Below are positions 1-7,167 of a stretch of DNA of 39,786 bases, piece by piece. The notes beneath the pieces were generated by a model. That model made no database searches. It saw nothing but the letters and a program-made list of their open reading frames with translations, and was not told where the DNA came from. The stretch's first letter is position 1; each line of letters opens with the position of its first letter. Position numbers and translations under genes: made by a program. The stretch lies in the NCBI GenBank assembly GCA_902774265.1, contig CACYHR010000028.1, forward strand, positions 1 through 39,786, read 5' to 3'. The DNA comes from an uncultured Eubacteriales bacterium (GTDB lineage: Bacteria > Bacillota > Clostridia > Peptostreptococcales > Anaerovoracaceae).

Positions 1-600
1 AATTATATTTGCGGCACCGATAGTATCAGGACCAATGATGGCATCTGCAGGTAAAGTGGCACCAAAGCTTGGAAAAGCATTGAAGTATTCACCGAGGGTC
101 ATAAATGGTATAACTATTATAAAAGACCGGATTTTATAGGTATAGTGCAGCGCATATTCAGCAATCGGGAACGCCTTCTACGGGAGGCGTTTTTTGGTAT
201 GACGGGTATCCAGCCTGAGCAGAACCTCAGTGCGGTCATGCTTGATCTCAATGGACTCAAGCTTGCCAACGACACATACGGGCATGAGGCAGGCGATGAA
301 CTGATAAATATAGCAGCCGACTGCATGCGTAAAGCTTTTTACGTGACCGACAGGATTTACCGCATAGGCGGGGATGAATTTGCTGTGATACTCGACGGAA
401 CAGCAGTGGACGCGGAACCGTTTCTCAAAGAACTTGACAGGATATGTGCCGGCGCAAAGGGTCAGTATATCGAAGGCGTTTCCATCGCGTACGGTGTTGC
501 CGGCTCGGAAGAAACGGGCAATATAGACCCGGTCGTCAATCTGTGGTGAAAGTCTACAAGGGTACATTTCCTATCAACGGAGTGACTAAGACGGGTCATG
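1..600 (+). pseudogene. Truncated GGDEF-domain remnant with unrelated flanking fragments
   Basis: The reading frame from a GTG at 145 to the stop at 549 encodes the core of a diguanylate cyclase-type domain: DLNGLK and NDTYGHEAGDEL, then the signature RIGGDEF at about nucleotides 355-378. The N-terminal part of the domain, usually containing an LTGLxNR segment, is missing. The frame stays open upstream to about 55 but with unrelated sequence. The C-terminal helices that normally follow SIAYGVA are also missing, and the frame ends shortly after that motif. No RxxD inhibitory site is seen before GGDEF. A second frame (2-139) is open from the window edge, and a short open stretch (525-617) follows in another frame; neither is recognised. 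The block looks like a gene remnant. The GGDEF identification is firm, but activity is doubtful. Confidence 0.6.
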
Positions 601-630
601 TGGAAGATGCAGTATAGGCGGCAGGGTTTT

Positions 631-1497
631 TCATCCGAGAATCCGCATCGGATTTCTCCCAAGCATCAGATCGATCTCGTCTTCTGTGATTCCCCGGTCT
701 TGCAGAAGTGGCAGGAAGCTTGTGAACAGATGAGTATAGCCAAAGCCGCCGCATTGCCGGAGGTCCTGCTGTTCGCACAGATCCATTGAAAGCGTCACCT
801 GTGAAAGAAATCCCCGATCCCGGAGCATGGCGACCATATCCGCGCGGTATTCGTCCCGATCCTGTCCGTTTTGACCGATCATGTCAATGCCGATATTCAC
901 CCCAAGTTCCAAAAGCGCAAAAAGAGCCGTTTCATTGGGGAAAAACTCCGCATGACCTATTATGATCTTTTCAGGCTTTATTCCCCGCTTTATGAGGAAT
1001 TCTGCCTGCGGAATCTGCTCGGGTCCTATACTCGGGTGGGTAGAGATCACCGCGCCAGTCTTCGCGGCCGCGATACTCATGGACTCCCATACCTTGCATT
1101 CAAGTATTCCCGGCTTCGGCGCGGACCAGGCGATCTCGCCGATGACGCCGGCCGTATACCCTTCTTCATCGATCCCCCACGTCAGCTCCCGCACAGACTC
1201 TTCGACCAGTTCTTCTATCGTACGCGTCCGGATATCCGGCGGCATATATGTTTCAAGATAATATCCGGTGGAGGGGATCAGATTGATGCCTGTGGCAGAT
1301 GCGAGGGCGCGAAGCACATCCGGTTTCCTTCCCATGCCCTGATTGGTGAGATCTACGATATTCCGTACCCCAAAGGTATACAGTTCCGTAAGCTCACGAT
1401 AAAGGATGTCGATATCCGTCCCGCCCAGATCTCCGGGCGAGAGATCAATGGTGAGATGCTCATGCATCAACGTATACCCGTCTTTTAATCTGATCAT
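631..1497 (-). CDS. Phosphotriesterase-family (PHP-like) metal-dependent hydrolase
   Basis: The 288-residue protein has the amidohydrolase-superfamily layout of phosphotriesterase-related proteins (PTE/Php/YhfV). An HxH metal pair lies in MHEHL (residues 12-14), a Glu in VIGEIAW stands where PTE relatives place the bridging carboxylate or lysine, and histidines follow in STHPS and GHAEFF. A late Asp in SMDLCEQQDL would complete the binuclear site. It is probably a cytoplasmic hydrolase of a lactone or ester; substrate unknown. I chose the ATG at 1497 because AAAGGA sits about 7 bases upstream; a longer frame to 1560 has no ribosome site and adds an atypical basic extension. A good promoter on this strand lies at 1568-1597. 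The gene stands alone, divergent from the transporter cluster at 1876. Confidence 0.8.
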   Translation of the reverse strand: MIRLKDGYTLMHEHLTIDLSPGDLGGTDIDILYRELTELYTFGVRNIVDLTNQGMGRKPDVLRALASATGINLIPSTGYYLETYMPPDIRTRTIEELVEESVRELTWGIDEEGYTAGVIGEIAWSAPKPGILECKVWESMSIAAAKTGAVISTHPSIGPEQIPQAEFLIKRGIKPEKIIIGHAEFFPNETALFALLELGVNIGIDMIGQNGQDRDEYRADMVAMLRDRGFLSQVTLSMDLCEQQDLRQCGGFGYTHLFTSFLPLLQDRGITEDEIDLMLGRNPMRILG

Positions 1498-1567
1498 TTG
1501 ACATTTCCTTTTCTGCTGCTGTTTAGTGTAACTGTGAAAAGAGAACCGGCTCTGTTTCATGGAGAGA

Positions 1568-1597
1568 ATTATATCCTCGCCCGGGGATTACCGTCAA
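1568..1597 (-). promoter_or_regulatory. Sigma-A-type promoter of the phosphotriesterase-family gene
   Basis: Read on the minus strand, TTGACG (1592-1597) is followed by an 18-base spacer and a perfect TATAAT (1568-1573). It sits about 70 bases upstream of the chosen start at 1497. Confidence 0.6.
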
Positions 1598-1706
1598 TCT
1601 TTACAGATTATACTCCGGGGATCAGGGCGCTTCCGGCTGACTCTCCGCCGGGGACAAAGGCCTTTGGATCATTCCGCCCAGCCGGCGAAAAGCCACGGTC
1701 CAGGAG

Positions 1707-1735
1707 TTGACATCTATATAGTTATTAGGTAAATT
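1707..1735 (+). promoter_or_regulatory. Sigma-A-type promoter of the transporter/envelope cluster
   Basis: A perfect -35 TTGACA (1707-1712), a 17-base spacer and TAAATT (1730-1735) precede the start at 1876 by about 140 bases. The long leader carries two pairs of direct repeats, annotated separately. Confidence 0.6.
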
Positions 1736-1739
1736 ATGT

Positions 1740-1840
1740 GCAGTATTTGCCAGACTGCAGTATTTGCCAAACCATTGAAAAATGCGACATAGCGACATGA
1801 TACATGACAAAATACAGAAACATGTGATATGACAAAATAC
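1740..1840 (+). repeat. Two pairs of short direct repeats in the transporter leader
   Basis: GCAGTATTTGCCA occurs at 1740-1752 and again at 1757-1769 (17-base period). ATGACAAAATAC occurs at 1804-1815 and 1829-1840 (25-base period). Both pairs lie between the promoter at 1707-1735 and the start codon at 1876, in an AT-rich stretch without a gene. The position is that of operator-like or RNA-level control. The rest of 1498-1875 holds only the two divergent promoters. Confidence 0.55.
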
Positions 1841-1875
1841 GGCAGCATGCATGAACAAGATAGTGGAAATTGAAA

Positions 1876-3672
1876 ATGAATAATGGAAAAACACAGAGAG
1901 CGACTGTATACGCATCCGATTCCAAAATGCTTACAGTGCTCCTTTTTCGCCTTCTGCCTGTTCAGATCCTCATTGCGGCAGTCGGCACGGTGAACGGTAT
2001 TGTATCCGGTCTTTTTGCAGGCAACTTTGTCGGAGAGGCTGCCATGAGCGCTATTGCGCTTTATAGTCCCATCAAATTACTGATGAACGCATTGAGTGCC
2101 CTGCTTTTCGGCGGCTCTACAATTCTATGCGGCAGATATCTGGGCCGAAACCAGCAGAACAAAATACAGAGTTTATTTTCACTGGATATTTTTCTGGCAG
2201 CTGCAGCCGGGACGGTCTTCTGCCTTGTCATGATCATGATCGGTTCCTTTGATCTCAACACAGTTCTGATCCGTGACGATTCTGTTCGTGTGGTTTTTAA
2301 ACAGTATCTGCTGGGACAGGCTGTTGGCGTTTTGCCGTTTTTTCTCGGAAGACAGCTTTCGGTTTTCCTGACCATGAGAAATCAAATCAATCAGACAACG
2401 ATTGCAAGTCTGATTATGATAGCCGTAAATGCGCTGCTGAACATCCTTTTTGTCATGGTTATGCATTGGGGCGCATTCGGTGTCGCACTGGCATTCTCAT
2501 TGGGCAATTGGGCCTTCTTTGCTGTTCAGGCGTACTATCTTATGCGCAGCAGCTACGCTCCCCGTTTTGACCTCCGTCAGGCTTCGTGGCGGGATTGCGG
2601 ACAAGTGATAAAAATCGGTCTGCCGGGGGCGGCTTCTGCCATCTATCAAAGCTTGCTCGGGATCATTGTAAATAGCCTGATCACTGTATATGTCGGGAGC
2701 GCCGGCCTCTCGGCCTTTGCCGCAGCTGATTCCATTCTCTGCTTCTTCTGGTCGATCCCGGCCGGTATGCTCGCAGTCTCACGCATGCTGCTCAGCATCA
2801 GTATAGGGGAAGAGGACCGGCAGACGCTGACGGACGTGATGCGCAACATGTTCCGCTGTTTTGTGCCATTGATGTGCGTGGTTTCCGTGGTCATTACCCT
2901 CCTGGCGGAGCCTTTCACACATCAGTTTTTCCGCGACCCATCTGCGCCGGTCTATATGATGACAGTCAGGGCTTTTCAGATCCTGCCGCTCAGCATGCCG
3001 CTCAGTGTTATTTGTATGCATTTTGTCTGCTATGGGCAGGTATCTGATAAACAGGCGTTGATCCATATTCTTTCTGTCCTCGACGGCGTTATATGCATTG
3101 CCGCTTTTTCGGCGCTGCTGATTCCAAACCTAGGTATGAACGGCGTTTACATTGCCAACGTCCTTAATGGTGTGGTCACGCTGCTTACGGTTTTCCTCTA
3201 TTCCGTACTGAAAAATCATCGCATCCCGGGAAACATGGAGGAGTTGATGGTAATTCCGGACAGTTTCGGCGTTTCGGAGAATGACCGGATGGATCTGACG
3301 ATCAGGAGTATGGATGAGGTCGTGCATGTCGCTGAAAAGGTTCAGCAATTTTGCCTGGAGAAGGGTCTGGATGCGCGCCGCGCTGCTCTGGCGGGGCTTG
3401 CCATGGAAGAAATGGCAGGCAATGTGGTAAGCCATGGATTTCGGAAGGATAATAAAAAGCACAGCGTGGATATCCGCGTTGTGTACAAAAATAATGGAGT
3501 GGTGCTGCGCATCAAGGACGACTGCAAACCTTTTGATCCGGGCGAACGGAAGAAGTCGACAGTTCCGTCAGATCCTGTCAGCAACATCGGGATCCGGCTT
3601 GTTTTTAAAATCGCTGAAAGCGTTGAATATCAGTCTGTTCTCGGATTGAATGTCCTGTCTGTGCGGATATAA
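1876..3672 (+). CDS. MATE-family (MOP superfamily) transporter fused to a C-terminal HATPase domain
   Basis: Roughly the first 450 residues form a multi-helix polytopic membrane protein of MATE type: an N-terminal VNGIVSGLFAG stretch, then GGSTILCGRYLGR and a second bundle with IGLPGAASAIYQSLLG. The last 140 or so residues form a soluble ATP-binding fold of the RsbW/anti-sigma type. Its N-box EEMAGNVVSHGF lies near residues 511-522, followed by LRIKDDCKPFDP and a degenerate glycine box NIGIRLVF. Neither part alone would be unusual, but the fusion suggests nucleotide sensing or phosphorylation coupled to export. ATG at 1876 has GGA 8 bases upstream; an upstream TTG at 1870 is too close to it. 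The gene is followed after 15 bases by the PIG-L deacetylase. The domain calls are solid; the transported substrate (drug, lipid-linked sugar or other) cannot be told. Confidence 0.82.
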   Translation: MNNGKTQRATVYASDSKMLTVLLFRLLPVQILIAAVGTVNGIVSGLFAGNFVGEAAMSAIALYSPIKLLMNALSALLFGGSTILCGRYLGRNQQNKIQSLFSLDIFLAAAAGTVFCLVMIMIGSFDLNTVLIRDDSVRVVFKQYLLGQAVGVLPFFLGRQLSVFLTMRNQINQTTIASLIMIAVNALLNILFVMVMHWGAFGVALAFSLGNWAFFAVQAYYLMRSSYAPRFDLRQASWRDCGQVIKIGLPGAASAIYQSLLGIIVNSLITVYVGSAGLSAFAAADSILCFFWSIPAGMLAVSRMLLSISIGEEDRQTLTDVMRNMFRCFVPLMCVVSVVITLLAEPFTHQFFRDPSAPVYMMTVRAFQILPLSMPLSVICMHFVCYGQVSDKQALIHILSVLDGVICIAAFSALLIPNLGMNGVYIANVLNGVVTLLTVFLYSVLKNHRIPGNMEELMVIPDSFGVSENDRMDLTIRSMDEVVHVAEKVQQFCLEKGLDARRAALAGLAMEEMAGNVVSHGFRKDNKKHSVDIRVVYKNNGVVLRIKDDCKPFDPGERKKSTVPSDPVSNIGIRLVFKIAESVEYQSVLGLNVLSVRI

Positions 3673-3687
3673 CAGAGGAAAAGCATA

Positions 3688-4344
3688 ATGAGCAAGAAAA
3701 TCATATTCACGGAAGACGACCGGATCGCCATCATTGCCCCGCACCCTGACGACGAATGTATGTATGCGGCGGGGGTACTTCTGCTTGCTTCCGACAAAAC
3801 AGATATTTTTGTGCTTACAGACGGGAGTCACGGCAATGAAGAACGTTCCATAAAAGAAGAGGCTGCCATTAGGAAGAAACAGTTCGATGCTGAAATGGCG
3901 TATATCAAACCACATGCCGTAACCTGGTTTGGGGTAGAGGATACAAAACTTTTAGAAAACGCCGGGATCATACGCGAAATTGACTTTACCCCCTATACAA
4001 GGATTTTTCTTCCATGGATCGAAAGCCTGCATCCGGATCACAGAGCGGCGGCATCAATGTGTATAGACGAGATCAGGAAACAGGGCTGCCATGCCGAATG
4101 CTACAGCGGAGAAATCTTTAAACCTTTTCCTGCTCCGAGCCATTATATCGATATTACTTCTCTGGAGGAGGAAAAACGCAAGCTCATCCGCTTTCATGAA
4201 GATCAGGCAGCGTTGGAGGAGGTTGTCCTTTCTCTGAATGCGTTCAGGGCTGCTCAGATGATGTATATGCCGGAATGCAGGTTCGCGGAATGTTTTGATA
4301 AAGTCAGGATATGGGAAAATGACAATGCCGATCATAAGAGATGA
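3688..4344 (+). CDS. PIG-L/LmbE-family deacetylase
   Basis: The 218-residue protein has the zinc-binding signature of PIG-L deacetylases near its N-terminus, IAPHPDDE (residues 14-21), and the second histidine motif LHPDHRAA near residue 115. Family members remove acetyl from N-acetylglucosaminyl groups in lipid-linked sugars, mycothiol or bacillithiol precursors, or antibiotics. There is no signal peptide, so it should act in the cytoplasm. It starts 15 bases after the MATE-HATPase gene, behind AGAGGAAAAGCATAATG, and its end overlaps the next gene by about 25 bases. This suggests co-expression and perhaps translational coupling. The substrate is unknown; the context favours an envelope glycan or a lipid-linked precursor. 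Confidence 0.82.
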   Translation: MSKKIIFTEDDRIAIIAPHPDDECMYAAGVLLLASDKTDIFVLTDGSHGNEERSIKEEAAIRKKQFDAEMAYIKPHAVTWFGVEDTKLLENAGIIREIDFTPYTRIFLPWIESLHPDHRAAASMCIDEIRKQGCHAECYSGEIFKPFPAPSHYIDITSLEEEKRKLIRFHEDQAALEEVVLSLNAFRAAQMMYMPECRFAECFDKVRIWENDNADHKR

Positions 4345-4993
4345 TGAAATGTATGCATCCGCTTTGGCGGAATGCTCAGAGAATATAAAACAGTTCCTTG
4401 CGCTTCTCAACCGGAAAACTTCCGATATCGACTGGGACAGACTGGAATACGACGGATGCGTTCAACCGGACGGTTCTCTTTTTTGTGTCCTTTCTACAAT
4501 GCGTACTGCGGAGGAACAAATTGAGTGTTTTAAGATGGGAAGAAAAGGGGTGGAATATAATCAGAGAATTCTGTCAACGCCAAATCCCTTTTGTTCACAA
4601 ACCCCGGCGATCCAATATGAGTTGATTTCATGCGGTACGATCGAAGATGAAGACGAACTTGCTACCTATGCCTGGGCAGGGCAGAGTTATCACAATTGGG
4701 GGCTCGCGATCGATCTGATCCTGATAAAGTTCGGCGATCCGCTTTATCTGGAATTGCAGGATAAAACGATTTCGATACAGGATTACTATGCCCTTACCGG
4801 TCTATCTCAGCTTGCCTCAGCCTGCAGCCTTCAATGGGGCGGAACCTGGACAGATTTCCCGGATATTCCGCATTTTCAGGATACAGTCTGCAAAATTCCT
4901 CCGAAGGCATATCATTACGACAAAAACATGAACTTTTCCTTTATACAAAGCTTATATAACTGCACACTTTCAACTGATAAGATCGAAAAATAG
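4319..4993 (+). CDS. VanY-like M15 D,D-/L,D-carboxypeptidase or endopeptidase
   Basis: The protein of about 224 residues carries the M15 zinc-peptidase pattern: SYHNWGLAIDL supplies the first His and the Asp ligand of the SxHxxGxAxD motif, and WGGTWTDFPDIPHFQ supplies the final histidine. This arrangement is typical of VanY/endolysin-type enzymes that cut D-Ala-D-Ala or L-Ala-D-Glu bonds in cell wall. No signal peptide is evident, so secretion or a cytoplasmic precursor substrate is unclear. Candidate starts are a TTG at 4295 and ATGs at 4319 and 4325; GGGAA lies 8 bases before 4325 and AGGA 11 before 4319, so either ATG is plausible. It overlaps the PIG-L gene and precedes the GT51 transglycosylase by about 30 bases. 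Confidence 0.78.
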   Translation: MTMPIIRDDEMYASALAECSENIKQFLALLNRKTSDIDWDRLEYDGCVQPDGSLFCVLSTMRTAEEQIECFKMGRKGVEYNQRILSTPNPFCSQTPAIQYELISCGTIEDEDELATYAWAGQSYHNWGLAIDLILIKFGDPLYLELQDKTISIQDYYALTGLSQLASACSLQWGGTWTDFPDIPHFQDTVCKIPPKAYHYDKNMNFSFIQSLYNCTLSTDKIEK

Positions 4994-5025
4994 AAGATGA
5001 TAAAAAGAATACGAACGATGACCAA

Positions 5026-5853
5026 ATGATATTAGCGATAATTATTGTATGCATGGTATTTTTCCTGGGCGTCTATGTATTTGCTGCATTTCATAAAGCT
5101 CAGGATCTTACCAAAAAAAGACCTGTTGAATACTTGCTGAATGAGCGAAATCGTTCTCCGGATTATTGCCCGTGGGATCAGATATCGGAAGAACTGAAAA
5201 AGTATTTTGTACTGATCGAAGACCCCGGCTTTTTTAAGCGCAGCAGAACACCTCTCAAAAGCTTCATAATAAGAGGGTATTCCTATTATTTCGAGAAGGA
5301 CCAGATCATCCACGGCAGTACTATTTCACAGCAGCTTGCTAAAAATCTGTATCTTCGTTTTGACAGAACCTTATTCCGAAAAATCACAGAATATTTTATC
5401 TGCCTGAAAATAGAACGCCGTCTCACGAAAGAAGAAATATTCACTTTCTATTTGAATATTATTTATTTCGGAAATAATATCTATGGAATCTCAAACGCCA
5501 GTGAATACTATTTTTCAAAAAAGCCGGCTGAACTGACTGCAAATCAGGCAATCTTTATTTCCTGTTTAATTGCCGCCCCAAACGCTGCCGACCCTGTTCA
5601 TTATCCGGATACGTTTTACAACTTCAAGATAAGAAAACTGGAAAAATGCTTTCAGGAAGGTCTGATATCAGAAAAAGAACTCCGTTATTTCTGCTCTTTC
5701 CCGGAAGATTGTCCGGATCCGGAATTTGCACCGTATTTTAGCAGAACCGAAAAAACTCCTGTTGTGCGTATGGAAAACGAATGCTTCGGGCCATTTCATT
5801 CACACGAAACGGAGCAGAAAGCATCAGGGGAAACACCGGAGTTCCGGGAATGA
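5026..5853 (+). CDS. Monofunctional GT51 peptidoglycan glycosyltransferase-like protein
   Basis: The 275-residue protein has one N-terminal membrane anchor (about residues 1-21), then a GT51 lipid II polymerase domain. Visible motifs are EDPGFF with the presumed catalytic Glu near residue 65, GSTISQQLAKNLYL, and RRLTKEEIFTFYLNIIYFG. There is no transpeptidase domain, so it resembles MtgA-type enzymes. The His-x-Gly that normally follows EDxxF is replaced by an Arg/Ser stretch (KRSRTP), so activity is less certain. It would polymerise glycan strands outside the membrane. The start ATG has only weak upstream purines. Codons are more AT-rich than in neighbouring core genes, hinting at acquisition. 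It ends the transporter/deacetylase/peptidase cluster, and a hairpin follows at 5914-5947. Confidence 0.8.
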   Translation: MILAIIIVCMVFFLGVYVFAAFHKAQDLTKKRPVEYLLNERNRSPDYCPWDQISEELKKYFVLIEDPGFFKRSRTPLKSFIIRGYSYYFEKDQIIHGSTISQQLAKNLYLRFDRTLFRKITEYFICLKIERRLTKEEIFTFYLNIIYFGNNIYGISNASEYYFSKKPAELTANQAIFISCLIAAPNAADPVHYPDTFYNFKIRKLEKCFQEGLISEKELRYFCSFPEDCPDPEFAPYFSRTEKTPVVRMENECFGPFHSHETEQKASGETPEFRE

Positions 5854-5913
5854 TGTATATTATGACTGCTTTGATTCTGTCGTAAGAATGTCAGTTCGAA
5901 ATGAAAGCAAGAG

Positions 5914-5947
5914 AAAAGCCCACAATCCTTTGGAATCACGGGCTTTC
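5914..5947 (-). terminator. Intrinsic terminator of tRNA-Arg (possibly bidirectional)
   Basis: An AAAGCCC/GGGCTTT stem with a T-rich tail on the minus strand lies just past the tRNA 3' end. The stem also has T residues on the plus strand, so it may stop the GT51 transcript too. Confidence 0.55.
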
Positions 5948-5962
5948 AGCTTTGTTATTATT

Positions 5963-6038
5963 TGGTGCGCCAGGCGAGGATCGAACTCGCGGCCCCTTCA
6001 TTCGGAGTGAAGTACTCTATCCACTGAGCTACTGGCGC
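5963..6038 (-). tRNA. tRNA-Arg (anticodon CCG)
   Basis: The minus strand folds as a complete cloverleaf. The acceptor stem is GCGCCAG/CTGGCGC. The D arm is GCTC/GAGT. The anticodon stem CTTCA/TGAAG encloses loop CTCCGAA, giving anticodon CCG, which reads CGG codons. The variable region is 5 bases and the T arm is GCGAG/CTCGC with TTCGATC. The CCA end is encoded (5963-5965). It stands alone, with no neighbouring tRNAs. Confidence 0.95.
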
Positions 6039-6131
6039 ATAGATGTGATCAACTGAAGTGTCTGATCCTTTTAAGACGAACACTATATTACTTTACACTC
6101 GGAACAATCCATAGTCAAGGAATAACCGGAC

Positions 6132-6971
6132 TCATTCATCAGAAGACTTATCGCAGCTGTCATATTTATCACAGCCTTCGCACCCGCCGCGGTCATCATG
6201 CTTATTGCTGTTATCATATAAATAGAGGCCGTCAAAATTAACGCTGTCATCGGAATTCAGCTCTTTGACGAATGCCGCCGTAATTATACATGAAGGCAAT
6301 GCGACGATAGCTATACCTACAAAAGAAGAAATCATTGATATGAGCCTGCCGGCTACAGTCACGGAATAAATATCCCCGTAGCCAACAGTCGTGAGCGAAA
6401 CGGTTGCCCAGTAGACAGCATCGAAGAAGGTGTCAAATGTCTGGGGCTCTACATTGAACATTATGAGCGCAGTTGAAAGAATATATCCGACGGCCAGGGC
6501 GGTAACGATTATAAGAGCGTCCCTGGAGTCGCGCAGTACTTTTGCAAGTACAGCGGTTGATCGAGTATATCTTACAACTTTGAATATCCTGAGCGTCTGG
6601 GCGATACGAAAAACACGCGTATAACGATGCATCCTTACTACTCTCAGCACTTTAAAAGACTCATGAATGAAACCAAGCGACGGAAGGATCGATAAGAGGT
6701 CTATTATAGCTATAGCCGAGAAAGGATATTTTATAAACGACTTGAAGCCCATTTCATATTTGAGGTCGGCAGTGATAAGACGCAGACCATAATCGGCGAT
6801 AAACACCCAGACAATAATAGAATCCAACTTTATCATAGCAGGAGTAATCTCCTTGAAAAGCAGAGGAATAATGCTGACCGCAATACAGCAAAGCATAAAA
6901 ACAGAATAAGCTTTGTTCAGCGCCGGATACTTTTCACCAGTTTCAATAATATCGTAAATCGCTCTTCTCAT
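6132..6971 (-). CDS. Voltage-gated-type potassium/ion channel
   Basis: The 279-residue membrane protein has the six-helix voltage-gated channel plan. The S4-like segment is rich in spaced arginines (RVVRMHRYTRVFRIAQTLR). The pore loop has the potassium selectivity filter TTVGYGD at residues 194-200, followed by S6. The channel presumably conducts K+ across the cytoplasmic membrane as a tetramer. The cytoplasmic tail (about 252-279) is short, acidic and cysteine-bearing (C264, C267, C273), which is not part of the usual fold. The start ATG lacks a good ribosome site, so a leaderless or weakly translated message is possible. It is transcribed alone, away from the converging terminator of gpsA. 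Confidence 0.88.
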   Translation of the reverse strand: MRRAIYDIIETGEKYPALNKAYSVFMLCCIAVSIIPLLFKEITPAMIKLDSIIVWVFIADYGLRLITADLKYEMGFKSFIKYPFSAIAIIDLLSILPSLGFIHESFKVLRVVRMHRYTRVFRIAQTLRIFKVVRYTRSTAVLAKVLRDSRDALIIVTALAVGYILSTALIMFNVEPQTFDTFFDAVYWATVSLTTVGYGDIYSVTVAGRLISMISSFVGIAIVALPSCIITAAFVKELNSDDSVNFDGLYLYDNSNKHDDRGGCEGCDKYDSCDKSSDE

Positions 6972-7077
6972 ATCGGTATTTTAGCATAAGCACGGATAAT
7001 TGTACCATTACTTGTTAAGCAGCAGGAGCAGCGGAGATTACACCGTGTAACTACCGGCCAACCGGCGTAAATAATAC

Positions 7078-7108
7078 AAAAGCCTTGAAGATATAAGTCT
7101 CCAAGGCT
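7078..7108 (-). terminator. Intrinsic terminator downstream of gpsA
   Basis: On the minus strand GAGCCTTGGAGA pairs with TCTTCAAGGCT, and TTTTGTATT follows. It lies about 60 bases after the gpsA stop. The rest of 6972-7167 shows no gene. Confidence 0.65.
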
Positions 7109-7167
7109 CAGATTCAATTCAGTTCTCAGTTCGATACAGCGCGGCGGTCAATTCAACCGGAAGCGCG

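Noticed and set aside
871-1488. Plus-strand 205-residue ORF
   Set aside because: It is antisense to the phosphotriesterase-family gene, which has clear motifs, a ribosome site and a promoter.
5726-6010. Plus-strand ORF ending in a sequence like RRGSNSRPLHSE
   Set aside because: It runs through the terminator and tRNA-Arg; this peptide is the familiar false translation of a tRNA antisense strand.
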